Part shown: positions 36,744 through 46,076 of the stretch, in pieces
How positions within the stretch are numbered: position 1 is the first letter of the stretch
How the letters are laid out: the number at the start of each line of letters is the position of its first letter
NCBI RefSeq assembly: GCF_002850605.1
Contig: NZ_NXGB01000004.1
Location: 124,001-188,000 of the forward strand
Origin: Pasteurella oralis
GTDB lineage: Bacteria; Pseudomonadota; Gammaproteobacteria; Enterobacterales; Pasteurellaceae
DNA length: 64,000 nt
Reading direction: 5' to 3'
Notes under the pieces: model-generated
What the model was told of the DNA's origin: nothing
The model's input: the letters and a program-made list of their open reading frames with translations, nothing else
The model's database searches: none
Position numbers and translations under genes: made by a program

Positions 36744-38447
36744 GTGAACATCAAACATTCCGTTTCGACAAAACTCGCTAATTATTTATTTATCGTGATT
36801 ATTTTTGCGGGTGTAATCACATCACTAAGTTTAATGATTATGGCAAGTAATAAATCCGATGCAGAATCAATTAACGTATCAGGTTCATTACGTATGCAAA
36901 GCTATCGTTTATTATATGAATTAGAACAGCATCCTGAACTTGTCGAAACCAGCCTACGCCAATATCGTGTAAGTTTACATTCTCAGGCGTTATTAGAAAT
37001 TGATCATCAATGGTTTGTGCCTAATGCCGTCAAGCTGTCTTATCATAATTTGATAAAGCGCTGGGAAAGCATGGAGCGTTATGCTAGAAATCAAGACATT
37101 ACGGCTTATAAAAATGAAATTACCGATTATGTTGCACAAGTTGATCAATTTGTTTTTACTTTACAACGCTTTGCCGAACAAAAATGGATCATTGCCGTTT
37201 TAGTCATGTCTTTATCTATGCTATCCATTATTGTGATGGTTTCTTATGTGGTTTGGTATGCGCGTAAAGAAGTCGTTATGCCGCTGAAACAACTGACACG
37301 CGCCAGTATTCAGGTGCAAATGCGTCAATTTAACCATGTTAAAGTGAATACAAACAAAGAAGATGAATTAGGTAGCTTGGCACGTGCCTTTACGCAAATG
37401 TCGAGTGAATTAGAAAAGCTGTATTCTTCATTAGAAGAAAGCGTCAATGAAAAAACACAAAAGTTACGCCAAACCAACCGCTCTTTGACTATGTTGTACG
37501 AAAGTTCACAACAATTAACTACCAATAATGTTGATGAAATCACATTACAACAAGTCCTCAAAAACATTTTTATTAGTGAACATTTACGCTATGTAGCATT
37601 AGTTGTCGAAGGTGCAGAACATTGGAATATTGCATTTGGCGAAAAACAAGAGAACCAAGACTGCCAAGAAGTTGAATTGACAATTGAAAATGAAAAATTA
37701 GCAGTATTCTATTGGCAAGCTGGTCTGCCTTGCCCAGATCCACGTACGATGCGTAATATCGCACAAATTCTAAGTCGAACATTGTATTTCCATAAAACAC
37801 AACGCCAGCAGCAACAGCTGTTATTAATGGAAGAACGTTCAATCATTGCTCGTGAATTACATGATTCTCTAGCTCAAGTACTTGCTTTTTTACAAATTCA
37901 ATTAACCTTGTTAAAACACAACTTAAAACAAGATGATGAAAATGCAAAAACCAAAAGCTTGAATATTATTGCTAATTTTGAGCAAGCATTGCGTGATGGT
38001 TATGTCCAGCTTCGTGAATTATTAGCCACCTTCCGCCTAACTATACAGGAAGCGAATCTTAAATTAGCGCTAGAACAAGTAATCGACTCATTACGCGCTC
38101 AAACTGAAATGCAAATGACCGTGCATTGTTCTTTGCCCTCGCAAAGCTTTAATGCACAACAACTCGTCCATGTGTTACAAATTGTGCGAGAATCTGTATT
38201 GAATGCGATTAAACATTCAAAAGGTAGCTTAATTGAAGTGATTGCACATACTAATGAAGACGGCGAATATGAATTAATTGTACGTGATGATGGGATTGGA
38301 ATTCCAAGCTTGGAAGAGCCTGATGGACATTATGGCTTAAATATTATGAATGAGCGCTCCGCCCAATTAAATGCCAACTTACAAATTTCAAACCGCCCTT
38401 CTGGTGGAACAGAAGTGAAAATCAGCTTAAATCAAACAGGAGTGTAA
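36744..38447 (+). CDS. narQ: Nitrate/nitrite sensor histidine kinase NarQ
   Basis: Membrane sensor that phosphorylates the response regulator NarP in response to nitrate or nitrite. The 567 residues begin at a GTG preceded by AAGGTGG. Two membrane helices (about 13-35 and 147-170) flank the periplasmic sensor. The nitrate-binding P-box ESINVSGSLRMQSYRLL spans about 41-57. A HAMP domain, a coiled linker, the HisKA_3 box with His373 (ARELHDSLAQ) and an HATPase domain (ESVLNAIKHS, DDGIGI) follow. It diverges from napF, a logical target. narP is not in the window. Confidence 0.96.
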   Translation: MNIKHSVSTKLANYLFIVIIFAGVITSLSLMIMASNKSDAESINVSGSLRMQSYRLLYELEQHPELVETSLRQYRVSLHSQALLEIDHQWFVPNAVKLSYHNLIKRWESMERYARNQDITAYKNEITDYVAQVDQFVFTLQRFAEQKWIIAVLVMSLSMLSIIVMVSYVVWYARKEVVMPLKQLTRASIQVQMRQFNHVKVNTNKEDELGSLARAFTQMSSELEKLYSSLEESVNEKTQKLRQTNRSLTMLYESSQQLTTNNVDEITLQQVLKNIFISEHLRYVALVVEGAEHWNIAFGEKQENQDCQEVELTIENEKLAVFYWQAGLPCPDPRTMRNIAQILSRTLYFHKTQRQQQQLLLMEERSIIARELHDSLAQVLAFLQIQLTLLKHNLKQDDENAKTKSLNIIANFEQALRDGYVQLRELLATFRLTIQEANLKLALEQVIDSLRAQTEMQMTVHCSLPSQSFNAQQLVHVLQIVRESVLNAIKHSKGSLIEVIAHTNEDGEYELIVRDDGIGIPSLEEPDGHYGLNIMNERSAQLNANLQISNRPSGGTEVKISLNQTGV

Positions 38448-38448
38448 G

Positions 38449-39066
38449 ATGAAAAAATTATTTTTATCCTCATCATTTGCTGAAGTCATTGATTTATTCA
38501 TACATTTCATCGGCAACCTTCAAGGAAAAACTATCACATTTATTCCTACAGCAAGTCATGTAGAAGAAGTGACTTTTTATGTAGATGACGCAAAAAATGC
38601 GTTGATACAACAAGGGGCAAAAATTGATGAACTTGATATATCTACTGCGACTTTTGAGCAAATCAACGAAAAACTCAATAACAATGATTTTATCTATATT
38701 AGTGGGGGGAATACCTTCTTTTTACTACAAGAATTAAAACGCAGTGGCGCAGATAAATTAATTATCCAGCAAGTCAATGCAGGTAAACTTTACATTGGTG
38801 AATCGGCAGGGGCGATGATTACCTCACCAAATATAAATTATGTTCAACTGATGGATTCACGAGAGCCAGCACCTGATTTAGTTGATAATAACGCATTAAA
38901 TTTAGTCAATTTTCACACACTGCCTCATTACACAAACTTCCCTTTTATAGAAGCAACGCAGCAGATTATTGAAACCTATTCTGCAGCACTCAATTTAGTG
39001 CCGATTAATAATACACAAGCGCTTATTGTGAATAATGATATTGTGGAAATCCAAACCAAAAACTAA
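38449..39066 (+). CDS. Peptidase S51-family protein (dipeptidase E-like)
   Basis: A 205-residue cytoplasmic protein with the class I glutamine-amidotransferase-like fold of the S51 peptidases. The nucleophile elbow is GESAGAM, with Ser near residue 122. YISGGNTFFLLQ is the conserved preceding strand and loop, and LPHYTNFPF may supply the histidine. Classic PepE cleaves Asp-X dipeptides, but this branch is divergent, so its substrate is uncertain. It starts two bases after narQ and ends 11 bp before murB, so the three are likely co-transcribed. Confidence 0.82.
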   Translation: MKKLFLSSSFAEVIDLFIHFIGNLQGKTITFIPTASHVEEVTFYVDDAKNALIQQGAKIDELDISTATFEQINEKLNNNDFIYISGGNTFFLLQELKRSGADKLIIQQVNAGKLYIGESAGAMITSPNINYVQLMDSREPAPDLVDNNALNLVNFHTLPHYTNFPFIEATQQIIETYSAALNLVPINNTQALIVNNDIVEIQTKN

Positions 39067-39077
39067 AAGGATAAACT

Positions 39078-40103
39078 ATGCAAAGTCTACAACAGTTCCA
39101 CACTTTTTCATTACCAGCACATGCACAACACATTGTTGAAATTACAAGTATTGAGCAACTCAAACAACAATGGGCAGCATGTCAAGCAATTGGACAGCCA
39201 GTATTATTTTTAGGACAAGGCAGTAATGTCTTATTTTTACGTGATTTTAATGGTGCGGTCTTCATTAATCGCTTACTTGGTATTCAGCACAGTGAAGATA
39301 ATCAATTTCATTACCTGCATGTCAATGGCGGTGAAAATTGGCACCAATTAGTAGAATGGTCATTACATGCTGGGATTAGCGGTTTAGAAAACTTAGCATT
39401 AATCCCCGGCTGTGTTGGCTCTGCACCTATTCAAAACATCGGTGCTTATGGCGTTGAATTTAAAGAAGTGTGCGATTACGTCGATGTCCTCAACCTACAT
39501 AATGGTGAGCAATTCCGTTTAAGCAATGAACAATGTCAATTTGGTTATCGCGATAGTATTTTCAAACATGATTATGCGAATGGTTATGTGATTCTTGCCG
39601 TAGGCTTAAAATTGACCAAAGATTGGAAACCAGTGTTGAAATATGGTTCATTGGCTAATTTAGAAGAAAGTGCGGTCAGTTCTCAGCAAATTTTTGATGA
39701 AGTTTGCTCAGTACGCCGTAGCAAACTACCTGATCCAGCTGAGTTTGGGAATGCTGGAAGCTTCTTTAAAAATCCTATCGTTTCAAAAGCAGATTTTGTC
39801 AACCTACAACAAGAATATCCAACGATCCCACATTTTCCTCAACCCGATGGCAATGTTAAACTTGCTGCAGGCTGGCTAATTGATCAATGTGGTCTGAAAG
39901 GCTATCAAGTCGGTGGGGCAGCGATACACCAGCAACAGGCTCTCGTATTAATTAACAAACAGAATGCCACCGGTTCAGATATTGTAGAATTAGCGCATCA
40001 TATCCGCCAGAAAGTAGCGCAACGTTTTGCAGTATGGTTGCAACCTGAAGTTCGCTTTATTGATGAAAAGGGCGAAGTCGACAGTGAACAAGCAATTAGT
40101 TAA
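39078..40103 (+). CDS. murB: UDP-N-acetylenolpyruvoylglucosamine reductase MurB
   Basis: FAD enzyme that reduces enolpyruvyl-UDP-GlcNAc to UDP-MurNAc, the second committed step of peptidoglycan synthesis. The 341 residues are type I, matching E. coli. LGQGSNVLF binds [22 protein letters not shown] is the flavin loop, YRDSIFKH is the substrate loop, and [10 protein letters not shown] carries the proton-donating serine. Uptake sequence at 39668-39676. Followed by the DUF2322-like gene after 12 bp. Confidence 0.97.
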   Translation: MQSLQQFHTFSLPAHAQHIVEITSIEQLKQQWAACQAIGQPVLFLGQGSNVLFLRDFNGAVFINRLLGIQHSEDNQFHYLHVNGGENWHQLVEWSLHAGISGLENLALIPGCVGSAPIQNIGAYGVEFKEVCDYVDVLNLHNGEQFRLSNEQCQFGYRDSIFKHDYANGYVILAVGLKLTKDWKPVLKYGSLANLEESAVSSQQIFDEVCSVRRSKLPDPAEFGNAGSFFKNPIVSKADFVNLQQEYPTIPHFPQPDGNVKLAAGWLIDQCGLKGYQVGGAAIHQQQALVLINKQNATGSDIVELAHHIRQKVAQRFAVWLQPEVRFIDEKGEVDSEQAIS

Positions 40104-40115
40104 ATAAGGAATATC

Positions 40116-40427
40116 ATGAATTTCAACACAATTTTAGACACTTTACCTACTATTGAACATTTAACAGGGCTTGCCGTCATGGCAGGTTCGACACAAGTTC
40201 ATTACATTCCAGCCATTGCTGGCAAATTAGGCTCATTACGTGTCTATCATGCATTAGCGAATGAATTTAATGGTAAATTAGACCGCACTTCTGCACAAAA
40301 AGGATTGCAGCTCTTCGCTGAACATACCGAAGATGCGAAACAAAACCAAGGGAAACATCCCAATATTGATTTATTACTGAATGTCATTGAACATAATCTC
40401 GAATATCAATTAGTACCGCAATTATGA
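40116..40427 (+). CDS. DUF2322-like small protein
   Basis: A 103-residue soluble protein of unknown function. From memory it resembles the DUF2322 family: an N-terminal TLPTIEHLTGLAV stretch, GKLGSLRVYHALANEFNG in the middle and LFAEHTEDAKQNQGKHPNIDLLL near the end. No catalytic motif is evident. Its stop overlaps the tehA-like start by four bases (ATGA), so the two are translationally coupled. An uptake sequence is embedded (40282-40290). Confidence 0.75.
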   Translation: MNFNTILDTLPTIEHLTGLAVMAGSTQVHYIPAIAGKLGSLRVYHALANEFNGKLDRTSAQKGLQLFAEHTEDAKQNQGKHPNIDLLLNVIEHNLEYQLVPQL

Positions 40428-41383
40428 CAACACCAGCGTTAAAACCATTTCCTCTCCCAATTAACTATTTCGGTATTGTACTTGGGCTTTCTGCGCTCTG
40501 CCTCGCATGGCGCTCTGCTGTACCGACTTGGTCTATCGCAACAATAATCAGCGAAAGTTTATTTAGCTTAGCAAGTGCGGTCTGGTTTTGCTTTATTTGT
40601 GCATACCTATGGAAATGGACGCACAGTCTAAACACGTTTAAAGTCGATTTAAAACACCCCGCATTAGGTAGCTTTGTTAGCCTGATGCCAATTACTACCA
40701 CATTGATTGGGATTGCATCAATGCCTTATGCGCGATATGTTGCTGTCATCTTAATCAGTATTGGCATCTTCATTCAACTCGCATTTGCAGCTTATTATAT
40801 TGCAGGTATGTGGCGAGGTACTCATCAAGCTGAATACACCACGCCAGTCATTTATTTACCCACTGTTGCTACAAATTTTGTCAGTGCAACTGCATTAGGG
40901 AGTTTAGGTTATGATGAATTAGGTATGTTATTTTTTGGGGCTGGCTTTTTCTCTTGGCTAATGCTAGAACCCGCCGTCCTACAGCGCCTACGTACCTTAC
41001 AACCTATTCCAGAATCCTTACGTCTTGGTATTGGTATCCAACTTGCGCCTGCTTTTGTGGGTGGTTCCGCTTATTTAGCAATTAACGGCGGGCAACTTGA
41101 CTTGTTTGCTAAAATGCTGATTGGCTATGGTTTATTGCAACTACTCTTTTTAATTCGCTTATTACCGTGGGTTTTTAATAAAGGTTTTAGTCCTGCAATT
41201 TGGGCATTTTCCTTTGGTTTAGCCTCGCTGGCAAAAGTCGGCTTGTTTATTTATCAACAAGCAACAGATAACCTTTTCTCAACACTCGGATTAACCTTAT
41301 TCTGCTTTGCTAATCTGAGTATTGGATTAATGTTAATCAGCACATTGTATTTACTATTCACAGGTAAATTCTTTATTAAATGA
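40424..41383 (+). CDS. tehA: TehA-like SLAC1/TDT-family channel protein
   Basis: Integral membrane protein of 319 residues with about ten helices. It matches H. influenzae TehA along its length: KPFPLPINYFGIVLGLSAL at the start, SLMPITTTLIGI, VIYLPTVATNFVSATALGSLGY, LFFGAGFFSW, LAPAFVGGSAYLAING and WAFSFGLASLAK. TehA is the bacterial homologue of the plant SLAC1 anion channel; the family name comes from tellurite resistance when overproduced. tehB is not adjacent. Likely last in the narQ-S51-murB-DUF2322-tehA run; a hairpin follows. Confidence 0.93.
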   Translation: MTTPALKPFPLPINYFGIVLGLSALCLAWRSAVPTWSIATIISESLFSLASAVWFCFICAYLWKWTHSLNTFKVDLKHPALGSFVSLMPITTTLIGIASMPYARYVAVILISIGIFIQLAFAAYYIAGMWRGTHQAEYTTPVIYLPTVATNFVSATALGSLGYDELGMLFFGAGFFSWLMLEPAVLQRLRTLQPIPESLRLGIGIQLAPAFVGGSAYLAINGGQLDLFAKMLIGYGLLQLLFLIRLLPWVFNKGFSPAIWAFSFGLASLAKVGLFIYQQATDNLFSTLGLTLFCFANLSIGLMLISTLYLLFTGKFFIK

Positions 41384-41395
41384 TGGTTTATCTAA

Positions 41396-41429
41396 TTTTC
41401 GAGTGAATAGGTCTATGTTCGCTCGAAAA
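41396..41429 (+). terminator. Hairpin after tehA, possible terminator
   Basis: Twelve-base arms (TTTTCGAGTGAA / TTCGCTCGAAAA) pair with one G-T wobble around a 10-base loop, 13 bp after the tehA stop. The downstream T run is poor, so termination may be partial. Confidence 0.6.
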
Positions 41430-41576
41430 CTTCCTGATATAGCACCCCTAACTTGAACAAAAAAGATGCAATTCATTCAATAATCGTTACAATGCTTAAG
41501 AAAGATTTATATGGCATACATGTTTATTTTGAATGACTCATTCAATAACGGCAATATAAAATAAAAAGGGCTTTCT

Positions 41577-43121
41577 ATGCTGACATGTCTAATAAAAAAA
41601 CTTGCTATTTTATGCATTACAATCCTTACTAGTATAGTAACTCTGGTCGTTATCACATATAAACCTCTACCAAATAATTCAGCTGAAATAAAACAAACCC
41701 GTCGCGATATTGATCCCAATAGCTTATTAGCCCAGCACGTTCTCCCACTAATCAATCAACAACCAGAGTTAACGGGTATTTATCCCTTAAATGATGGGCA
41801 AGATGCATTCCTTGCTCGCCTAGCGCTCGTCGAAACAGCACAACGCACATTAGATTTACAATACTACATTTGGCACAATGATATTTCTGGGCATTTGCTA
41901 CTACAAAGTGTATATAAAGCCGCTGAACGTGGCGTTAAAGTACGTTTATTACTTGACGATAATAATACAAAAGGCATGGACTCTTTATTAACCTCTCTTA
42001 ATGCCCATCCTAATATTAATATCCGCCTTTTTAATCCTTTTATGCAACGGGATTATCGTCTACTAGGTTATCTCAGTGACTTTTTCCGCCTCAATCGGCG
42101 TATGCATAATAAATCGTTAACAGCAGATGGTTTAATCAGTATCGTTGGAGGGCGTAATATCGGCGATGAATATTTTGGTGCAGGTAATGGTGTACTTTTT
42201 GCAGACTTAGATGTTGCCGCAGTCGGTGAAGTTGTCGCGCATATCGAAACAGATTTTGATCGCTATTGGAATAGCAAATCTGTCTATCCTCTAGCACTCA
42301 TTGTAAACGAAACTAGCCAACCCTTTGATAGTCGACCCGCTAATGACACCGCAACACAGCATTATTTAGCACAGTTAGCACAGCTGCCTTTCGCTAAGAA
42401 TTTAAAAACAGGATCACTACAATTCACTTGGTCACCAGTGCAATTAATCAGTGATGATCCAGCTAAAGGGTTAGGGGAATCGAATATAGAAAATACAGTA
42501 CTCGCCCATATTGCACCAATTATGCAAAGCGCTAAAAATAGCTTAATTATTGTGTCACCCTATTTTGTGCCAACCAGTATAGGTGTTGATTTTCTTAAAC
42601 AAATTGCTCAAATTGGTCCCCGTGTTTCTATTTTAACAAATTCACTGGAAGCAACTGATGTGAGCATTGTGCATTCAGGATATGCGAAATATCGTAAAGC
42701 ACTGCTAGAAAATCATATTCATCTGTATGAGCTAAAACCTAATGCAACAGTACAAATGGACCCACCTCACCACTTGCTAACGGGTGGGAGTAGTGCGAGT
42801 CTACATGCTAAAACATTTAGTATAGATCATCGCTATTTATTTGTTGGCTCATTTAACATGGATCCACGTTCTGCTATGTTAAATACTGAAATGGGGTTAA
42901 TTATTGATAGCCCTACATTAGCACAAATGCTAGTAAATAGATTGCACATACACCACCAAACCTATACTTTCTCTGTCGCACTTAACCAAAATGGCGATAT
43001 CTATTGGGAAACGCAAGAAGCAGGAAAAAATATCCTATATGAAACAGAACCACACGCAAGTTTATTTAAACGTATCTGTATTTGGTTTCTCTCCTTGCTG
43101 CCAGTAGAACATCTACTTTAA
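41577..43121 (+). CDS. clsC: Phospholipase D-family protein, cardiolipin synthase C type
   Basis: Predicted membrane-associated enzyme that makes cardiolipin from phosphatidyl donors. The 514 residues have one N-terminal hydrophobic segment (about 5-28), then two HxKx4D motifs. These are HNKSLTAD (followed by VGGRNIGDEYFGAG) and HAKTFSID (followed by VGSFNMDPRS). This architecture matches E. coli ClsC (YmdC) rather than ClsA, which has two membrane helices. No ymdB-like partner is adjacent. Stand-alone gene with 193 bp upstream. Confidence 0.87.
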   Translation: MLTCLIKKLAILCITILTSIVTLVVITYKPLPNNSAEIKQTRRDIDPNSLLAQHVLPLINQQPELTGIYPLNDGQDAFLARLALVETAQRTLDLQYYIWHNDISGHLLLQSVYKAAERGVKVRLLLDDNNTKGMDSLLTSLNAHPNINIRLFNPFMQRDYRLLGYLSDFFRLNRRMHNKSLTADGLISIVGGRNIGDEYFGAGNGVLFADLDVAAVGEVVAHIETDFDRYWNSKSVYPLALIVNETSQPFDSRPANDTATQHYLAQLAQLPFAKNLKTGSLQFTWSPVQLISDDPAKGLGESNIENTVLAHIAPIMQSAKNSLIIVSPYFVPTSIGVDFLKQIAQIGPRVSILTNSLEATDVSIVHSGYAKYRKALLENHIHLYELKPNATVQMDPPHHLLTGGSSASLHAKTFSIDHRYLFVGSFNMDPRSAMLNTEMGLIIDSPTLAQMLVNRLHIHHQTYTFSVALNQNGDIYWETQEAGKNILYETEPHASLFKRICIWFLSLLPVEHLL

Positions 43122-43325
43122 AAAACTGATACTCTCATTATGCACCACATTTAACCTTTTGCTTATTGGAGTGAAAATTTAAATTCATCATCTTTCTGGT
43201 GTTTTTATGCAAAAATATTCAACTTGTGCCCAAAAAGTAGTACTTTCTTTGAACAAGATCAGGAAATTCCCCCTGCCTTTTGATTACAATCAGATTTATT
43301 TCCAATCTTATTCATGAGGTCATCT

Positions 43326-44741
43326 ATGGACATTAAGCAATGCTTACAAGTAATAAAAATAGCGCAGAACAGGCATTTTGTTTTCTTCTGTTTATCTATT
43401 GTTTTTGCTATCATCATGACAGTTCTACTTTCTGACGCCAGCTTCACAAAAGTACAAAACTATGTACTCTTCTTATTATTTTTTGCAATTAGCTTATGGG
43501 TTACTGAGGCGATTCCACCCTTCTCTGTGAGTATCTTAATTGTTGGCTTTTTAGTATTAGTCATGGGCAAAAGCGAAGCCTATGATGCCATCCAATATCT
43601 ACAAACTTGGTCTGATAGTGTAATTTGGCTCTTTCTGGGCGGCTTTTTCCTCGCAGAAGCTATGAAAAAAACCAAACTCGACTTGTTATTACTCAAAGCG
43701 GTATTGCCTAAATTTGGTAATAAACCAGTTTATGTATTATGGGGGTTAATGCTAGTAACTGCGATAATGTCCATGTTAATGAGTAATACTGCAACAACCG
43801 CAATGATGATCGCTACGATCAGTCCTTTATTTACCCGATTAGAGAAAAGTTCTAATTTATCTAAAGCCTTACTTTTAGGCATTCCTGCCGCAGCGTCGGT
43901 TGGTGGGATGGGGACTATTATTGGTTCTGCACCAAATGCCATTGCAGTTGGTGCTCTTGAAAAACTAGGACATCCTATTTCATTTTTAGAATGGATGATG
44001 GTCGGTACACCGCTGGCATTAGTATTACTCTTTATTTTCTGGCGTGTATTGGTTAAAAAATACCAAGTAGATAAAACCGAAAATCTTGATTTCAGTTTTT
44101 TACAAGAAACTGCACAAGTCCATTCTAATCGAGTAGAAATGCTACATAAAACGATTGTATTAGTTATCCTTGCTACCACATTATTCTGCTGGCTGACCTC
44201 TAAATGGATTGGTATTCCTGTCGCTGCTGCCTCAGGTATTCCTATTGTTGGACTAACAATGACTGGCGTTTTAGGCGAAAAAGACATTCGTCAATTACCT
44301 TGGGATACTTTAATGCTAGTTGCTGGTGGTCTTGCGCTGGGCTTGGCTATTGAAGAACAACGTATCGCCGCCCACTTTGTTGAGCAAATCAGCCATATTC
44401 AAGTGAGTTTCGTGATGTTATTAGTCCTCTTCGGTTTCATTACTGTGATTTTATCTAACTTCATGAGTAACACTGCGGCAACAACGATCTTAATCCCGAT
44501 GGGGGTTTCTTTATTGGCGATGGTTGGTGGAGTTGATATTAATCCAATGATTCTCCCACTGGTAATTGGATTAAGTGCCTCTTGTGCATTATTTCTCCCT
44601 GTTTCAACGCCACCAAATGCGATTGCATTTAGTACAGGCTTAATTAAGCAAGCTGAATTCCGTTTAGGGGGTGTAGTCATTGGCTGTCTAGGACCAATCT
44701 TGAGTATTTTATGGGTATTGGCTTTATCTACTTTTTTATAG
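43326..44741 (+). CDS. DASS/SLC13-family anion:sodium symporter
   Basis: Inner-membrane carrier of about 11 helices, probably for di- or tricarboxylates or sulfate. Two SNT sodium-site motifs mark the family: MSNTATTAMMIA near the middle of the first repeat and MSNTAATTILIP in the second. WVTEAIPPF and GSAPNAIAVG are further signatures. I choose the ATG at 43326 (471 residues) because GAGG precedes it; an ATG four codons earlier lacks a site. The substrate cannot be assigned from sequence alone. A strong hairpin follows. Confidence 0.88.
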   Translation: MDIKQCLQVIKIAQNRHFVFFCLSIVFAIIMTVLLSDASFTKVQNYVLFLLFFAISLWVTEAIPPFSVSILIVGFLVLVMGKSEAYDAIQYLQTWSDSVIWLFLGGFFLAEAMKKTKLDLLLLKAVLPKFGNKPVYVLWGLMLVTAIMSMLMSNTATTAMMIATISPLFTRLEKSSNLSKALLLGIPAAASVGGMGTIIGSAPNAIAVGALEKLGHPISFLEWMMVGTPLALVLLFIFWRVLVKKYQVDKTENLDFSFLQETAQVHSNRVEMLHKTIVLVILATTLFCWLTSKWIGIPVAAASGIPIVGLTMTGVLGEKDIRQLPWDTLMLVAGGLALGLAIEEQRIAAHFVEQISHIQVSFVMLLVLFGFITVILSNFMSNTAATTILIPMGVSLLAMVGGVDINPMILPLVIGLSASCALFLPVSTPPNAIAFSTGLIKQAEFRLGGVVIGCLGPILSILWVLALSTFL

Positions 44742-44775
44742 AAAAGTGCATAATCTCATCTTAAAATTCAAATAA

Positions 44776-44811
44776 AACATACCGCACTTTAGCTTAATGG
44801 TGCGGTATGTT
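44776..44811 (+). terminator. Terminator-like hairpin after the DASS transporter
   Basis: Perfect 12-bp arms (AACATACCGCAC / GTGCGGTATGTT) with a 12-base loop. The left arm contains an exact uptake sequence (44781-44789). The T tail is short. Confidence 0.7.
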
Positions 44812-44915
44812 ATGCTATAACTATAGACTGATCTATCCTCTTTTTAGGCAATTATCGGAACTTTACTAGGTGTCCGTAGTCTAATTTCTACCCAATCCAC
44901 AAATAGCCTGAAAGA

Positions 44916-44944
44916 TTGGCGCATGTTGGATTTTATGCTATAAC
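44916..44944 (+). promoter_or_regulatory. Sigma-70-type promoter of rpoH
   Basis: TTGGCG (44916-44921), a 17-base spacer ending in TGC, and TATAAC (44939-44944) form a strong extended promoter about 40 bp before the rpoH ATG. The sequence TATGCTATAACTA around this -10 also occurs about 123 bp upstream, directly after the DASS hairpin, suggesting a second start point. Confidence 0.65.
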
Positions 44945-44984
44945 TAGTTTGGAATTTTATCTTTCATTTTTAAGAAGGAAAACA

Positions 44985-45830
44985 ATGAATAAAGAAACAC
45001 AAACCATGATGTTGGTTCCACAAGGCAGTATTGAAGCATACATTCGTGCTGCAAACGAATATCCAATGCTCACCGCTGAGGAAGAAAAGGAATTAGCGGA
45101 GCGTTTGTATTATCAAGAAGATTTGGAAGCAGCGAAAAAGTTGATTCTTTCACATCTTCGCTTTGTCATCCACGTTGCACGTGGTTATTCAGGCTATGGC
45201 TTACCTCAAGCGGATTTAATCCAAGAAGGTAACATTGGTTTGATGAAAGCGGTTAAACGTTTTAACCCAGAAGTCGGGGTACGTTTAGTTTCTTTTGCTG
45301 TGCATTGGATCAAGGCAGAAATTCACGAATATGTATTACGCAACTGGCGTATTGTTAAAGTGGCAACCACTAAAGCACAGCGTAAATTATTCTTTAATTT
45401 ACGTAAAACGAAACAACGTTTAGGTTGGTTTAACGAAAATGAAGTGGAAATGGTAGCAAATGAGCTTGGCGTTTCTCCTGAAGATGTGATGGAAATGGAA
45501 TCACGTATGACGGGATCGGATGTTGCCTTCGATTTGCCAACAGACGATAACGAAGAAACCTATGCGCCATCATTATATTTAGAAGACAAGGGTTCTAACT
45601 TTGCGGCTGAATTAGAAAATGAAAATTACGAAACGCAAGCTACAGAGCAATTAACGGTTGCGTTACAAGGGCTTGATGATCGTAGTTTGGATATTATTAA
45701 AGCGCGCTGGTTAGATGAAAATAAGGCCACCTTGCAAGATCTTGCCGTGAAATATAATATTTCTGCTGAACGTGTTCGTCAGCTTGAAACTAATGCACTG
45801 AAAAAACTGAAAAGTGCGGTCAATTTTTAA
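44985..45830 (+). CDS. rpoH: RNA polymerase heat-shock sigma factor RpoH
   Basis: Sigma-32, which directs transcription of chaperone and protease genes. The 281 residues start at the ATG at 44985, with AAGGA upstream; a longer reading adds 23 unlike residues. Region 2 holds [19 protein letters not shown] and [22 protein letters not shown]. The RpoH box QRKLFFNLR, specific to sigma-32, is intact. Region 4 ends with the helix-turn-helix [22 protein letters not shown]. coli has ftsYEX upstream; that is not so here. An uptake sequence lies in the last codons (45812-45820). Confidence 0.98.
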   Translation: MNKETQTMMLVPQGSIEAYIRAANEYPMLTAEEEKELAERLYYQEDLEAAKKLILSHLRFVIHVARGYSGYGLPQADLIQEGNIGLMKAVKRFNPEVGVRLVSFAVHWIKAEIHEYVLRNWRIVKVATTKAQRKLFFNLRKTKQRLGWFNENEVEMVANELGVSPEDVMEMESRMTGSDVAFDLPTDDNEETYAPSLYLEDKGSNFAAELENENYETQATEQLTVALQGLDDRSLDIIKARWLDENKATLQDLAVKYNISAERVRQLETNALKKLKSAVNF

Positions 45831-45850
45831 TAAATTTTATTACATTACCC

Positions 45851-45882
45851 AAAAGCCAAAGTGAAATACTTTGGCTTTTTTA
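45851..45882 (+). terminator. rpoH terminator
   Basis: A 12-bp stem (AAAAGCCAAAGT / ACTTTGGCTTTT) followed by a T run lies 20 bp after the rpoH stop. Confidence 0.92.
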
Positions 45883-45900
45883 TTTGCTACAGCAACAAAG

Positions 45901-45918
45901 TGTAAATTTTTTTTTACA
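45901..45918 (+). promoter_or_regulatory. Upstream TyrR box of tyrP
   Basis: An exact match to the TyrR consensus TGTAAA-N6-TTTACA, here with six T residues as spacer. It lies about 159 bp before the tyrP start and just after the rpoH terminator. Confidence 0.8.
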
Positions 45919-45979
45919 AAAATAATCATGCATTTTATCTGTTTTAATTCAGCATAACTATAGCTTTATGCTTTTTATC

Positions 45980-46032
45980 TTGTTAACATAACTGCAGATT
46001 TTTACATAATAAGATGTAAATATTTCTTTACA
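45980..46032 (+). promoter_or_regulatory. tyrP promoter with a TyrR box over the start point
   Basis: A -35 TTGTTA (45980-45985), 17-base spacer and -10 TACATA (46003-46008) predict a start near 46015. An exact TyrR consensus TGTAAA-N6-TTTACA covers 46015-46032, so bound TyrR would block initiation. A lone TTTACA half-site overlaps the -10. The centre-to-centre distance to the upstream box is 114 bp, close to eleven helical turns. Confidence 0.7.
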
Positions 46033-46076
46033 AAATAAGATTTTATTATTTAACAAGAATAAAGAAGGAAACTATC

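Noticed and set aside
43730-44287. 185-codon open frame opposite the DASS transporter
   Set aside because: A shadow of a long hydrophobic gene: the isoleucine/threonine-rich translation has no family resemblance, while the forward frame has clear SNT motifs.
41577-44741. ClsC-type and DASS genes as a defence or toxin system
   Set aside because: Both have ordinary housekeeping family signatures, and there is no nuclease, reverse transcriptase, toxin-antitoxin pair or sensor next to them.
44811-44945. The 13-base direct repeat before rpoH as a target-site duplication
   Set aside because: The 110 bases between copies show no inverted ends or transposase remnant, and the repeat is easier to explain as two -10 regions.
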